From assembly GCF_007829815.1 (NCBI RefSeq), contig NZ_VIWT01000001.1, positions 1,883,501 to 1,947,500 of the forward strand: DNA of 64,000 bases. The letters run 5' to 3'. Position numbers and translations under genes: made by a program. Origin of the DNA: Kitasatospora viridis (lineage in GTDB: Bacteria > Actinomycetota > Actinomycetes > Streptomycetales > Streptomycetaceae). Of the stretch, positions 18,244 to 26,935 are shown in pieces (positions within the stretch are counted from its first letter, which is position 1; every line of letters starts with the position of its first letter). Below the pieces are notes generated by a model. It had not been told where the DNA came from. It saw nothing but the letters and a program-made list of their open reading frames with translations, and searched no databases.

Positions 18244-19230
18244 ATGATCGAGCTGCACGATCTGACGAAACGTTACGGGGACAAGACGGCGGTCAACGGG
18301 CTGAGCTTCCAGGTGCGTCCGGGTGTGATCACCGGCTTCCTCGGGCCGAACGGTGCCGGCAAGTCCACCACCATGCGCCTGATCCTCGACCTCGACCGCC
18401 CCACCAGCGGCCGGGTCACCATCGACGGAAAGGGCTACGGCCACCTCAGCGAGCCGCTCAAGTACATCGGCGCGCTGCTGGAGGCCACCGCCGTGCACCC
18501 CGGCCGGACCGCCTACCACCACCTGCTCTGGCAGGCCCAGAGCAACCGGGTCCCGGAGCGCCGGGTGGACGAGGTGCTGGCCCTGGTCGGCCTGACCGAG
18601 GTGGCCGGCAAGCGGGCCCGCGGCTTCTCGCTCGGCATGCGCCAGCGGCTCGGCATCGCCTCCGCGCTGCTCGGCGACCCGGAGATCCTGATGTTCGACG
18701 AGCCGGTCAACGGGCTCGACCCCGAGGGCATCCTGTGGATCCGCAACCTGATGAAGCGTCTGGCCGCCGAGGGCCGCACGGTCTTCGTCTCCTCCCACCT
18801 GATGAGCGAGATGGCGCTGACCGCCGACCACCTGGTGGTGATCGGCAAGGGCCGGCTGCTGGCCGACCTGCCGATGGCCCAGTTCATCGAGCGCAACTCG
18901 CGCTCCGCCGTGCGCCTGCGCACCCCGCACCCCGAGCAGCTGCTGGACGCGCTGGCCCGGCAGTCGATCGCCGTCGAGCCCGGACCCGACGGCTCCTACG
19001 AGGTGGTGGGCGGCGACCCGGCCGCGCTCGGCGAACTGGCCGCCGGCCACGGCATCACCCTGCACGAGCTGAGCCAGCAGCGCGCCTCGCTGGAGGAGGC
19101 CTTCATGCGGATGACCGCGGACGCGGTGGAGTACCACGCGGGTGCGCAGACCGACGGCCCCCACGACGCGGCCGGCGCGCCGGGCGCCTGGGGCGCGAGC
19201 TGGCAGGGCGAGCAGAAAGGCCGGAACTGA
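18244..19230 (+). CDS. ABC transporter ATP-binding protein
   Basis: Protein of 328 residues of the DrrA/CcmA-like exporter family. Walker A GPNGAGKST (about residues 37-45), a degenerate signature FSLGMRQRL, Walker B ILMFDEP and the switch His in SSHL are present. A C-terminal extension of about 100 residues, ending in a Gly/Ala-rich tail, follows the nucleotide-binding domain. ATG at 18244 has GGGAGAG upstream. The permease starts 2 nt after its stop, so both form one transporter of unknown substrate. Confidence 0.92.
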   Translation: MIELHDLTKRYGDKTAVNGLSFQVRPGVITGFLGPNGAGKSTTMRLILDLDRPTSGRVTIDGKGYGHLSEPLKYIGALLEATAVHPGRTAYHHLLWQAQSNRVPERRVDEVLALVGLTEVAGKRARGFSLGMRQRLGIASALLGDPEILMFDEPVNGLDPEGILWIRNLMKRLAAEGRTVFVSSHLMSEMALTADHLVVIGKGRLLADLPMAQFIERNSRSAVRLRTPHPEQLLDALARQSIAVEPGPDGSYEVVGGDPAALGELAAGHGITLHELSQQRASLEEAFMRMTADAVEYHAGAQTDGPHDAAGAPGAWGASWQGEQKGRN

Positions 19231-19232
19231 CC

Positions 19233-20000
19233 ATGGGCTCCTTCCCCGCGATCCTGCGCTCCGAGTGGACCAAGATCCGCAGCGTCCGGTCCACCGTCTG
19301 GACCCTGCTGCTCTCCTTCCTGGTGACCGCCGCGCTGGGCGCCCTGCTCTCGCTGCTCACCAAGAACAACTTCGCCGACTTCCGCAAGGGCGCCACCACC
19401 CCGTTCGACGCCACCGCGACCAGCTTCTCCGGGATCATGCTCGGCGAGATCGCGATGATCGTCTTCGGCGTGCTGGCGATCGGCAACGAGTACAGCAGCG
19501 GGATGATCCGGGTCTCGCTGGCCGCGGTGCCGCAGCGCGGCACCCTGCTCACCGGCAAGGCGGTGGTGATCGGCGCGCTCTCCCTGCTGGTCTCCCTGGT
19601 GACCGCGTTCGTCACCTTCTTCCTCGGCCAGGCGCTGCTCGGCGACCACCGCACCACGCTGGGCGCGGACAACGTGCTGCGCGCGGTGCTCGGCGCGGCC
19701 GTCTACCTGACCCTGATCTGCCTCTTCTCGGCCGGGGTCACCGCGATGCTGCACAACCAGACGCTGGCGCTCGGCGTGCTGGTGCCGTTCTTCTTCCTGC
19801 TCTCGCCGATCCTCTCGGCGGTGCCCAAGGTGAAGAACGTGGCGCACTACTTCCCGGACTTCGCCGGGCGCCAGATGCTGACCGTCTACCAGGACCCGAG
19901 CGTGCCGTACGGCTGGCTGGCCGGCTTCTTCATCTGCGCGGCCTGGACGCTGGCCGCGCTGCTCGGCGGCGCGCTGGTGCTCAAGCGCCGGGACGCCTGA
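19233..20000 (+). CDS. ABC transporter permease
   Basis: Protein of 255 residues with six predicted membrane segments (starting at VWTLLLSFLVTAALGALLSL) and the ABC-2 pattern MIVFGVLAIGNEYSSGMIRVSL, typical of the permeases that pair with DrrA-like ATPases. The N-terminus FPAILRSEWTKIRSVRST is a common ABC-2 permease opening. The start lies 2 nt after the ATPase stop, implying translational coupling. Confidence 0.92.
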   Translation: MGSFPAILRSEWTKIRSVRSTVWTLLLSFLVTAALGALLSLLTKNNFADFRKGATTPFDATATSFSGIMLGEIAMIVFGVLAIGNEYSSGMIRVSLAAVPQRGTLLTGKAVVIGALSLLVSLVTAFVTFFLGQALLGDHRTTLGADNVLRAVLGAAVYLTLICLFSAGVTAMLHNQTLALGVLVPFFFLLSPILSAVPKVKNVAHYFPDFAGRQMLTVYQDPSVPYGWLAGFFICAAWTLAALLGGALVLKRRDA

Positions 20001-20007
20001 CGGCGGG

Positions 20008-20328
20008 TCAGTACCGGGGCGCGTTGCGGCCGCGCTGCACCGCGGTCGTGCGCCGCTCGCGCGCCCCCCAGCAGGCCCGGTGCCAGTGCCGCCGGTCCTC
20101 CACCCCGGCCCCGTGGTCCGGCCAGGCCACCACGTGGCCCACCCCGGGCGGGATCTCCTGGTCGCAGCCCGGGCAGCGGTAGAACCGCCCGGCCTGCCCC
20201 GCCACGGTCTGCACGACCCAGTCCTCGCCCCCGTAACTCTCCACCCGGCGGAGCGATCCCCCGAAGGGGGTGGGGGCCTCGCTCCGACGGTCGTCGGAGC
20301 CACCGGTCCGGTTGCGGCGGGGAGACAC
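20008..20328 (-). CDS. Small zinc-ribbon-like protein of unknown function
   Basis: Protein of 106 residues starting VSPRRNRTGG. The centre carries a Cys/His cluster, YRCPGCDQEI, then HVVAWPDH and HWHRACW, which looks like a zinc-binding fold (CxxC ... H ... HxHxxC). Similar actinobacterial proteins are often annotated, without good reason, as ATP/GTP-binding proteins. The GTG at 20328 is set by GAGAGGTGA upstream, which matches the anti-Shine-Dalgarno well; longer in-frame starts lack this. It converges closely (7 nt) on the permease gene. Confidence 0.75.
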   Translation of the reverse strand: MSPRRNRTGGSDDRRSEAPTPFGGSLRRVESYGGEDWVVQTVAGQAGRFYRCPGCDQEIPPGVGHVVAWPDHGAGVEDRRHWHRACWGARERRTTAVQRGRNAPRY

Positions 20329-20492
20329 CTGTTCACCTCTCAGGGGCACGCTTGTCGGGGACGCGCACGGCAGCGGCGCGTTCGGCAGGGCTTCCAGGGT
20401 ACGGGGCCACCCAGCGCGACCGGCCGGCCACCACTGGTACCGAGTGGTCCCGGCGCGAGCATTATCACGGATCTCGTCCGCCCCACTCCGTT

Positions 20493-20522
20493 TTCCCGGG
20501 AATCCACTCGTTCCCCGGGGAA
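20493..20522 (+). promoter_or_regulatory. Paired palindromes upstream of the luciferase-like gene
   Basis: TTCCCGGGAA (20493-20502) and TTCCCCGGGGAA (20511-20522) are perfect palindromes with centres 19 bp apart. A third dyad, GTGCCA-A-TGGCAC, follows at about 20538-20550. They lie in the 289-bp region between divergent genes and are candidate operators. Confidence 0.4.
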
Positions 20523-20617
20523 ATCGGTGGTTCCGAGTGCCAATGGCACATGACATGGGTTACTCACATGGGGAAGAGCGGGGCGCACAGCCTGCGCGCA
20601 CCCGAGGAGGGCTATCC

Positions 20618-21877
20618 GTGACCCAGATCCGCGCCGACGTTCCCACGGCCCAGCGCCCGCCGGCCGGTTCGCGACCGGCCGCCGAGGTCCCGCCGGCCCC
20701 GGCCACCGAGCGCGGCCCGCAGCCGGCCGGGCGGGACGCGCTGCGGGTCGGCGCCTTCCTGCTCTCCGCCCAGTTCCCCGGCCAGAGCCACGCCCAGGCG
20801 CTGGACCGCACGGTGACCGCCACGCTGGCCGCCGAGCGGGCCGGGCTGGACGCGGTCTGGCTCGCGGAGCACCACTTCGTGCCGTACGGGGTCTGCCCCA
20901 ACGCCGCGACGCTGGCCGCGCTGCTGCTCGGCCGGACCAGCCGGATCCAGCTCGGCACCGCGGTCAGCGTGCTCTCCACCACCCACCCGGTGGCGCTCGG
21001 CGAGCAGGCCGCGCTGCTCCACCTGACCTCCGGCGGCCGGTTCACCCTCGGGGTCGGGCGCGGCGGGCCGTGGATCGACCTGGCGGTCTTCGGCACCGGG
21101 GTGGCCGCCTACGAGGAGGGCTTCGCCGAGCGGCTCGACCTGCTGCTGGGCTTCCTGCGCGGCTCCCGACTGCGGGCCGACGGGCCGCAGTTCACCTTCC
21201 CCGAGGTCGCCGTCGTGCCGCGGGCCGCCGAGCCGGCCAGGCTGCGCGGCACCGAGCTGGCCGACTGGCTCGGCCTGGCCGGCGAGCCGGCCCTGCGGTT
21301 CCCGCGCCAGCGGACCGAGACCGGGCCGGCCGGGGTCGAGCCGGGCTCGGCCGGGCCGGGGGTGGTGGTCGCCTGCACCTCGCCGGCCAGCGTCCGGCTG
21401 GCCGCCGAGCGCGGTCTGCCGATGCTGCTCGGCATGCACTCCGGCGACGAGGACAAGGAGGCCATGCTCGCCGCCTACCGGGCCGCCTGGCGGGCCGCCG
21501 GGCGCGGCGAGGACCAACTCGCCCGGGTGGAGCGCGAACACGTGGCCGCGGGGGTGGCCCAGGTGGCCGATCGCACGCCGGCCGCCCGGGCCACCCTGCT
21601 CAGGGCGATGCCGGGCTGGTTCGAGTACGGGCTCGGCGCGCACCGCACGGTGGACGGCCGGGAGCGCCGGATGCGCGACCCGCACGCCTACACGGAGCTG
21701 CTCTGCGACCTGCACGCCGTCGGCACCCCCCGGCAGTGCGCCGACCGGCTGCTGGCCACCGCCGAGCGGACCGGGATCAGGCGGTTCGCGCTGCTCGCCG
21801 AGGGCTCCGGCGACCAGCAGGCCACGCTGGACAACATCGCCCGGCTCGGCGCCGAGGTGCTGCCGCAGCTGTCCTGA
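20618..21877 (+). CDS. LLM class flavin-dependent oxidoreductase (luciferase-like)
   Basis: Protein of 419 residues. An extended Pro-rich N-terminus (about 45 residues) precedes the luciferase-like barrel: ALRVGAFLLSAQ, AERAGLDAVWLAEHHF, RIQLGTAVSVLSTTHPV, LTSGGRFTLGVGRGGP. These enzymes use reduced flavin (FMNH2 or F420H2) on diverse substrates, so the reaction is unknown. GTG at 20618 has GAGGAGG 7 nt upstream. It stands alone between terminators and is convergent with the SCO5389-family gene. Confidence 0.88.
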   Translation: MTQIRADVPTAQRPPAGSRPAAEVPPAPATERGPQPAGRDALRVGAFLLSAQFPGQSHAQALDRTVTATLAAERAGLDAVWLAEHHFVPYGVCPNAATLAALLLGRTSRIQLGTAVSVLSTTHPVALGEQAALLHLTSGGRFTLGVGRGGPWIDLAVFGTGVAAYEEGFAERLDLLLGFLRGSRLRADGPQFTFPEVAVVPRAAEPARLRGTELADWLGLAGEPALRFPRQRTETGPAGVEPGSAGPGVVVACTSPASVRLAAERGLPMLLGMHSGDEDKEAMLAAYRAAWRAAGRGEDQLARVEREHVAAGVAQVADRTPAARATLLRAMPGWFEYGLGAHRTVDGRERRMRDPHAYTELLCDLHAVGTPRQCADRLLATAERTGIRRFALLAEGSGDQQATLDNIARLGAEVLPQLS

Positions 21878-21899
21878 CGGCCCGTCGGCCCGGCTCGTT

Positions 21900-21935
21900 C
21901 GCTGACGGTCCGCCGGGACCGACGGACCGTCAGCG
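21900..21935. terminator. Bidirectional terminator
   Basis: Perfect 13-bp stem (21900-21912 with 21923-21935) and 10-nt loop between the convergent stops at 21877 and 21942. Confidence 0.78.
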
Positions 21936-21941
21936 GGCGGT

Positions 21942-22334
21942 TCAGCAGTCGCGCAGCAGCGGCGACTGGTTGAGCAGCTGGGAGCGGACCGAGGTGAACA
22001 CGCCGTACCGCTCCTCGGACTCCGGAGCGGGGGCGAAGACCGCCACCCGGTGGCAGTTCTGGAAGGCCAGCTTGACCCCGAAGTGCCGCTGCAGGGCGCC
22101 CCGGATGGCGTCGCTCGCCATCGCGCGGAGCAGCTGGCCCCGGTCCTGCTCGCTGGGCGGGGGGACGTGGTTGTCCGCGAAGCCGGTGCCGTCGACCTCC
22201 ATCTGGGCGACGAGCGAGCTGATCAGGTCCCAGGCGTAGGGCAGGGACGTGCGGACGCAGTCGACGAACTCCCGCTCGTCGACCTCGCCTCGCTCGGCCT
22301 TCTCCAGAAGAGCCGGTGAGACGTCGAGCGACAT
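21942..22334 (-). CDS. SCO5389 family protein
   Basis: Protein of 130 residues, predicted soluble and cytoplasmic, beginning MSLDVSPALLEKAERGEVDE. It matches a small family conserved in streptomycetes and named after its S. coelicolor member; no function is known. ATG at 22334 follows GAGGAG. Upstream lies an unusually long intergenic region with repeated GTGGTGCG motifs that may hold its regulatory sites. Confidence 0.82.
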   Translation of the reverse strand: MSLDVSPALLEKAERGEVDEREFVDCVRTSLPYAWDLISSLVAQMEVDGTGFADNHVPPPSEQDRGQLLRAMASDAIRGALQRHFGVKLAFQNCHRVAVFAPAPESEERYGVFTSVRSQLLNQSPLLRDC

Positions 22335-23009
22335 GGGTTCTCCTCTCGCGGTCCACCGCGCGCACCTCGCGCCGGTGGTCGTGCCTCGTTCGATTCGGTT
22401 CGGTGCTTCCCCGCCGTGCGGGTCGTGCCGTGGTGCGAGTGGTGCGAATCGTGCGTGGTGCGGTTAGCGCGAATGCGGTCGTACCGAGTGGTGCGATGTC
22501 GTAGGGCGCGCGTCACACCCCGAACGGGACCCCGCGGGGTCCGTCGGGCCGGCGGACGCGGGCTCAGTCCAGGTTGGCAGCCCGGGCCCGGCAAATCTGG
22601 CGAATGCCGTGATTACCGTCGAAAACGCCGGTGCCGCGAGCAGTATGGCCGGAATCCGTCCAGCTGTTCATCTCCCACTCCATCCCCGTTGGCTACGCGG
22701 GCGTCCGAAGGCGTCACCCAACGTAGCGGTCCGTGCGCGCAGACGCCAGACTCCGGGCGCCACGGACTACCGGGTTCCCATGGTTCGCCCCCTTCTACTC
22801 CCTGGTACACCCTTCGGATCGAGTGGCTTCATTTGGCTCTGCGCCGCCCGGCCCCCGGGCCGACCGTTCACCGACGACCCCCGGCCAAGGCCGGACATCA
22901 CCTCCGCGATCGAACGAGCGCCGGACGTATTGACGTACGGACAGTCCCACCTTGGTGACTTCCGGTGATCGGGTCAAGCACGTCCGCCGGAACGCCTAGG
23001 CTTACGGCC
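22335..23009. promoter_or_regulatory. 675-bp divergent intergenic region with repeated motifs
   Basis: No gene is supported. Four copies of GTGGTGCG(A/G) occur at 22430, 22439, 22455 and 22488, within a wider run of GTGCG words. The right end (22930-23009) holds the nucS promoter. Frames here are short or lack binding sites. Confidence 0.45.
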
Positions 23010-23010
23010 A
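22997..23010 (+). promoter_or_regulatory. -10 element for a probable leaderless nucS transcript
   Basis: TAGGCT (22997-23002) is followed by 7 nt and then the nucS ATG at 23010. No Shine-Dalgarno precedes the ATG. The same TAGGCT-N7-start arrangement occurs before argS and the response regulator. Confidence 0.55.
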
Positions 23011-23669
23011 TGCGTCTTGTCATCGCCCGCTGCTCGGTCGACTACGCCGGCCGGCTCTCCGCCCACCTGCCCTCCGCCACCCGGTTGATCCTGGTCAAGG
23101 CCGACGGGAGCGTGAGCATCCACGCCGACGACCGCGCCTACAAGCCGCTCAACTGGATGTCCCCGCCGTGCAGCCTCAAGGAGGCCGACGGGGTGTGGAC
23201 GGTGGAGAACAAGGCCGGCGAGAAGCTGATCATCACCCTGGAGGAGGTCCAGCACGACTCCTCGCACGAGCTGGGCGTGGACCCCGGGCTGATCAAGGAC
23301 GGCGTCGAGGCCCACCTGCAGGAGCTGCTGGCCGACCGGATGGAGGTGCTCGGCACCGGCTGGTCGCTGGTCCGCCGTGAGTACCCGACCGCGATCGGCC
23401 CGGTCGACATCCTCTGCCGGGACGCGGACGGCGGCACCGTCGCCGTGGAGATCAAGCGCCGCGGCGAGATCGACGGCGTCGAGCAGCTCACCCGCTACCT
23501 GGAACTGCTCAACCGCGACCCGCTGCTGGCCCCGGTCAAGGGCGTCTTCGCGGCCCAGGAGATCAAGCCGCAGGCCCGGGTGCTGGCCAACGACCGCGGC
23601 ATCGACTGCGTGGTGCTGGACTACGACGGCCTGCGCGGGATCGACGACGACAAGCTGAAGCTGTTCTGA
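23010..23669 (+). CDS. nucS: Endonuclease NucS/EndoMS, mismatch-specific
   Basis: Protein of 219 residues ([16 protein letters not shown]). The C-terminal RecB-like nuclease domain shows [18 protein letters not shown] (D-ExK catalytic motif) and the QLTRYLELL helix. The terminal DDKLKLF resembles the sliding-clamp-binding tail of this family. In actinobacteria NucS cleaves both strands at mismatches and replaces MutS-MutL repair. It has its own, probably leaderless, promoter and ends at a 16-bp terminator. Confidence 0.95.
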   Translation: MRLVIARCSVDYAGRLSAHLPSATRLILVKADGSVSIHADDRAYKPLNWMSPPCSLKEADGVWTVENKAGEKLIITLEEVQHDSSHELGVDPGLIKDGVEAHLQELLADRMEVLGTGWSLVRREYPTAIGPVDILCRDADGGTVAVEIKRRGEIDGVEQLTRYLELLNRDPLLAPVKGVFAAQEIKPQARVLANDRGIDCVVLDYDGLRGIDDDKLKLF

Positions 23670-23673
23670 GCGG

Positions 23674-23711
23674 CGGTGGCCCTCCCCCGCACTGCCGGGG
23701 GAGGGCCACCG
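23674..23711. terminator. Bidirectional terminator after nucS
   Basis: Perfect 16-bp stem (23674-23689 with 23696-23711), 6-nt loop, between convergent stops at 23669 and 23724. Confidence 0.88.
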
Positions 23712-23723
23712 TGTGTCGGGGTG

Positions 23724-26009
23724 TCAGGTCTTCGGTGTCCCCGTGCTGCTGCTCGGGGTGCCCGTGGACGGTGAGGTGGTGACCGGGGCGCTGCTGCTGC
23801 TCGACGCCACCGGGACCGTCGACGGGTCCGAGGGCTGCGGGCTGGGCGCCTTCGTGGTCGGCTGCGGAGCGCTCGACGTCGCCGGCGCGGTGACCGGCGG
23901 CACCGGCTGGTTCGGCGAGCCGGGCGAGTTCGCCGTCGCGCTCGCACTCGCACCGGCCGACCGGCTCCTGCTCGCGCTCGCACTCGCCGGCGCACTGGCG
24001 CCGCCGGTCGCGCTCGCGCTCGCCGAGACCGTCGCGCTCGGCGAGGCCGAGGCACTGCCCGAGCCGCTCGGCGCGGCCGAGGAACCGGCCGGCGACCCGG
24101 TGGCGCCGGTCAGCAGGCTCCCCGACACCCCGCCGCCGCCCCCGGTCCCACCGGCCGGCGCCGAGCCGCCGGTGGAGGAGCCGCCCATCAGCCCGACCGC
24201 GGTGCCGACCGCCGCCAGCGCCACCAGCCCGCCGGCCGCCAGCAGCACGTTCCGCCGCGACCAGCCGCGCAGCACCGAGGCGGACGGCCAAGGCCGGTCC
24301 GCCAGCGCCCGGATGACGGGCCGTCGGATCACCTGGGTCTCGGCCTCGGTCACCACCGGCGCCGGCACGGCCCGCTGAACCATCGTCAGCAGCCGCCGGG
24401 AGGCCACCGAGCCCCGGGAGTCGCCGGCCGCCGAGCGCAGCCGTCCGGCCGCCTCCAGGGCCGCCCTGGCCCGCTCCGCCTCCCCCAGGCAGAGCCAGTG
24501 CACCCCGAGCTCGTGCCGGAACCAGGCCTCGTCCCGGGTGCTGCCGGTCTCCTCGGCCACCGCGGCGCCCAGCTCCAGCACCTCCCGCCAGGCGCCCCAA
24601 CGCAGCGTCAGGGCCAGTGCCGGAGCCGCCGCCCGGGCCAGGCCGAGCACCGCCACCGGCCGGTCGGCCGCGCGCTCCGCGTGCAGCGCGCCCAGCACCA
24701 CCTCGGCCTCGGCGGCGATCTGCGCGGTGCTCACCGAACCGTGGCCGACCCACCAGCCGAAGTGCTCGGCCGCGCCCTCGGTCACCTCCGGGTCGGTCCC
24801 CCAGTGCGCGGCCAGGGCGGCCAGCACCCCGCTGGTGAGCCGGTGGTGGCCGCCCAGCGGCTCGGCCAGGCCGCACTCGGTCAGCTCGCGCAGCGCGCTC
24901 TCGCCGTGGTCCACATCGATCAGCGCGGGCAGGTGCGGCGCGGTCGGGAACTCGCCGCCGAGCGCCACCGCGAGCCGCAGCACCACCAGCGCCTCCTCGC
25001 CCAGCCCCTCCGTCAGCCGCAGGGCCGGCGCGGCCGTCTCGGCCACCGTGGGCAGCGGCACGGCCTGGCGCAGCTCGGCCTCCCGGACGGCGGGATCGGC
25101 GTGCTCCGCCGCCGGCTCGGAGCGGCCGAAGAGCGAGCCGCGCTCCTCCTCGGCGGCCAGCAGCGCGTCCACCTCGGCGTCCCGGCGGCGCAGCAGCGCG
25201 GCCGCCTGGACGAAGCGCAGCGGCAGGCCCTGGGACTCGAACCAGAGGTCGACCACCCAGGCCCGCTCGGCCTCGTCCAGCGGACGGCCGGCCAGCCGGG
25301 CCACCAGGGTCAGGCAGGCGGGCCGGGTCAGCCCGCCGAGCACGTGGTCCTCCAGCCGGGAGCCGACCGGCAGCGCGCCGCCCGAGCCGGGCGCCACGGT
25401 GATCAGGAAGGCGCACTCCGGCGCGGTCGCCAGCAGCTCCTCCAGCTCGGCGCCGTCCGGCACCACCTCGTCGATCACCACCACCGCGCCGAGCCCGGCC
25501 AGCAGTTCGGCCAGCTGGGCCCGGTCGGGGCGGTAGCCGTCGGTCCGGTAGGCGGCGGCGAACAGGTCCTGCAGCAGGTCGTCGGCGCTGCGCCGGTGCC
25601 CGCAGAGCTTCACCACGCCGTGCGGGGCCAGCTCCCCCGCGCCCCCGGCGACGGCCGCCAGCAGCGCGCTGCGGCCCGAGCCCGGCTCACCGAGCAGCCG
25701 GATCGAGCGGCCCTCGGCCAGCATGCCGAGCAGGTGGGCGACTTCGGCCTCGCGGTCCAGCAGCGGCAGGTCGCCGGGGCCAGCGCCGAGCGCCAGCGGG
25801 CCGACCGCCTGGTCCGGGCCGGGGCCGGCGGCCGGCGGGGCGGCGACGGCGACCGGGCGGGACGGCACCGCGGGGCGGCGGTACACCGGGCACGGCTGGA
25901 CGTCGCTGCCGTCCACGCCGGCCACGGTCACCAGGTACTGTCCGGCGACGACTTCGCCCGACCGCACGCGCAGGTTCTCCTGCCCGAATTCACCGGATGG
26001 CTGTGCCAC
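23724..26009 (-). CDS. Membrane-anchored STAND-like ATPase with Ser/Ala-rich C-terminal tail
   Basis: Protein of 761 residues. It starts VAQPSGEFGQENLRVRSG and has a Walker A GEPGSGRS (about 107-114) and a Walker B-like VVVIDE, consistent with an NB-ARC/STAND-type ATPase module, followed by a helical region. One membrane segment (about 585-610, NVLLAAGGLVALAAVGTAVG) precedes a 151-residue Ser/Ala/Thr/Pro-rich low-complexity tail that would lie outside the cell. There is no HTH. GTG at 26009 is chosen because longer in-frame starts add unrelated Arg/Pro-rich sequence. Function unknown. A STAS protein gene lies 293 bp upstream on the same strand. Confidence 0.75.
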   Translation of the reverse strand: MAQPSGEFGQENLRVRSGEVVAGQYLVTVAGVDGSDVQPCPVYRRPAVPSRPVAVAAPPAAGPGPDQAVGPLALGAGPGDLPLLDREAEVAHLLGMLAEGRSIRLLGEPGSGRSALLAAVAGGAGELAPHGVVKLCGHRRSADDLLQDLFAAAYRTDGYRPDRAQLAELLAGLGAVVVIDEVVPDGAELEELLATAPECAFLITVAPGSGGALPVGSRLEDHVLGGLTRPACLTLVARLAGRPLDEAERAWVVDLWFESQGLPLRFVQAAALLRRRDAEVDALLAAEEERGSLFGRSEPAAEHADPAVREAELRQAVPLPTVAETAAPALRLTEGLGEEALVVLRLAVALGGEFPTAPHLPALIDVDHGESALRELTECGLAEPLGGHHRLTSGVLAALAAHWGTDPEVTEGAAEHFGWWVGHGSVSTAQIAAEAEVVLGALHAERAADRPVAVLGLARAAAPALALTLRWGAWREVLELGAAVAEETGSTRDEAWFRHELGVHWLCLGEAERARAALEAAGRLRSAAGDSRGSVASRRLLTMVQRAVPAPVVTEAETQVIRRPVIRALADRPWPSASVLRGWSRRNVLLAAGGLVALAAVGTAVGLMGGSSTGGSAPAGGTGGGGGVSGSLLTGATGSPAGSSAAPSGSGSASASPSATVSASASATGGASAPASASASRSRSAGASASATANSPGSPNQPVPPVTAPATSSAPQPTTKAPSPQPSDPSTVPVASSSSSAPVTTSPSTGTPSSSTGTPKT

Positions 26010-26302
26010 GATGCGCTCCGCCTGTGCTTCGGCCGGACGGCCACCGACCGCCGGCTGCTGTGAGGGACCGAATGCCGCACGGACGCCGGGGGCGTCCACG
26101 GGAGACCGACCGTCACCCCGCGCGGCGGGCACCGCCGTCACCGGCCCGCGGGGAAATCGACAGTCCTGTCGAGCGCAGACTCTCGCACATCGGCTCCGCC
26201 GGATGCAGCGCAGGTCCCCCTGCTGGAGCGTTCCGGAACGGATTGTGCCGCAATCGTCACCTGCTGCGGCCCGACCTGACGCGCCTTCAGCCGGGTCCCG
26301 GG

Positions 26303-26725
26303 TCAGGCCGGCCCGGAGAGCGAGGGCAGCGCGGCCGCGCCGGGCAGACCGGCCAGGCCGGGCAGGGTGGTGCCGTGGCCGTGCCCGCGGACGAAGTCCG
26401 CGGACTGGTCGGCCTCGGCACCCTCGACGGCCAGGATCCGGTGCAGCCGGGTGGCCACCAGCAGCCGCTGCAGCTGGGCCGGCACGGCCCGCAGCACCAG
26501 CCGCCGGCCGAGCCGGCCGGCCCGCCGGTGGGTTCCCATGATCACGCCGAGCCCGGTGGCGTCCCAGGCCCGCAGTGCGGCCAGGTCCAGCACCAGGTCG
26601 CCGGTGCCCCGGTCGACCGCCTGGTGCAGGACCGCCCGGGCGTCGGCGGCGCTGCGCACGTCCAGCGCCCCGTCCAGGCTGAGGACAGCCTGGCCCTGGG
26701 CCGCCGGGTGTTCCACGATGCGCAC
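26303..26725 (-). CDS. STAS domain protein, anti-sigma factor antagonist-like
   Basis: Protein of 140 residues (VRIVEHPAAQGQAVLSLDG). The STAS core reads LVLDLAALRAWDATGLGVIM, where SpoIIAA-type proteins have D-S-S-G; the phosphorylatable Ser position is Thr here (DATG). Such proteins bind anti-sigma kinases and release sigma factors. GTG at 26725 is set by AAGGAGG 6 nt upstream. No anti-sigma or sigma gene lies nearby. The C-terminal 25 residues are Gly/Leu/Pro-rich. Confidence 0.85.
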   Translation of the reverse strand: MRIVEHPAAQGQAVLSLDGALDVRSAADARAVLHQAVDRGTGDLVLDLAALRAWDATGLGVIMGTHRRAGRLGRRLVLRAVPAQLQRLLVATRLHRILAVEGAEADQSADFVRGHGHGTTLPGLAGLPGAAALPSLSGPA

Positions 26726-26935
26726 GCTGTCCTCCTTCAGTTCCGAGGCCCCCGCCCGTTGAACCATCTGACGCCGGACCAGTGGTCCAGGTTGCTGCTT
26801 CCCCGCAGGATCTGAAGCAACTTCACTCGTCCGAGGGAATATACGCAGTACCACCTGGCACTCACGCTCGATTGCGGTGCAAATCACCCGTCCGAGCCAC
26901 CCCTCGTGAGCAAACTCACGGGTCCGGCGCCGGGG

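Noticed and set aside
22416..22958. A 180-codon plus-strand frame in the large intergenic region
   Set aside because: No ribosome-binding site, Arg/Pro/Ser-rich without domain features, and it runs into the nucS promoter region.
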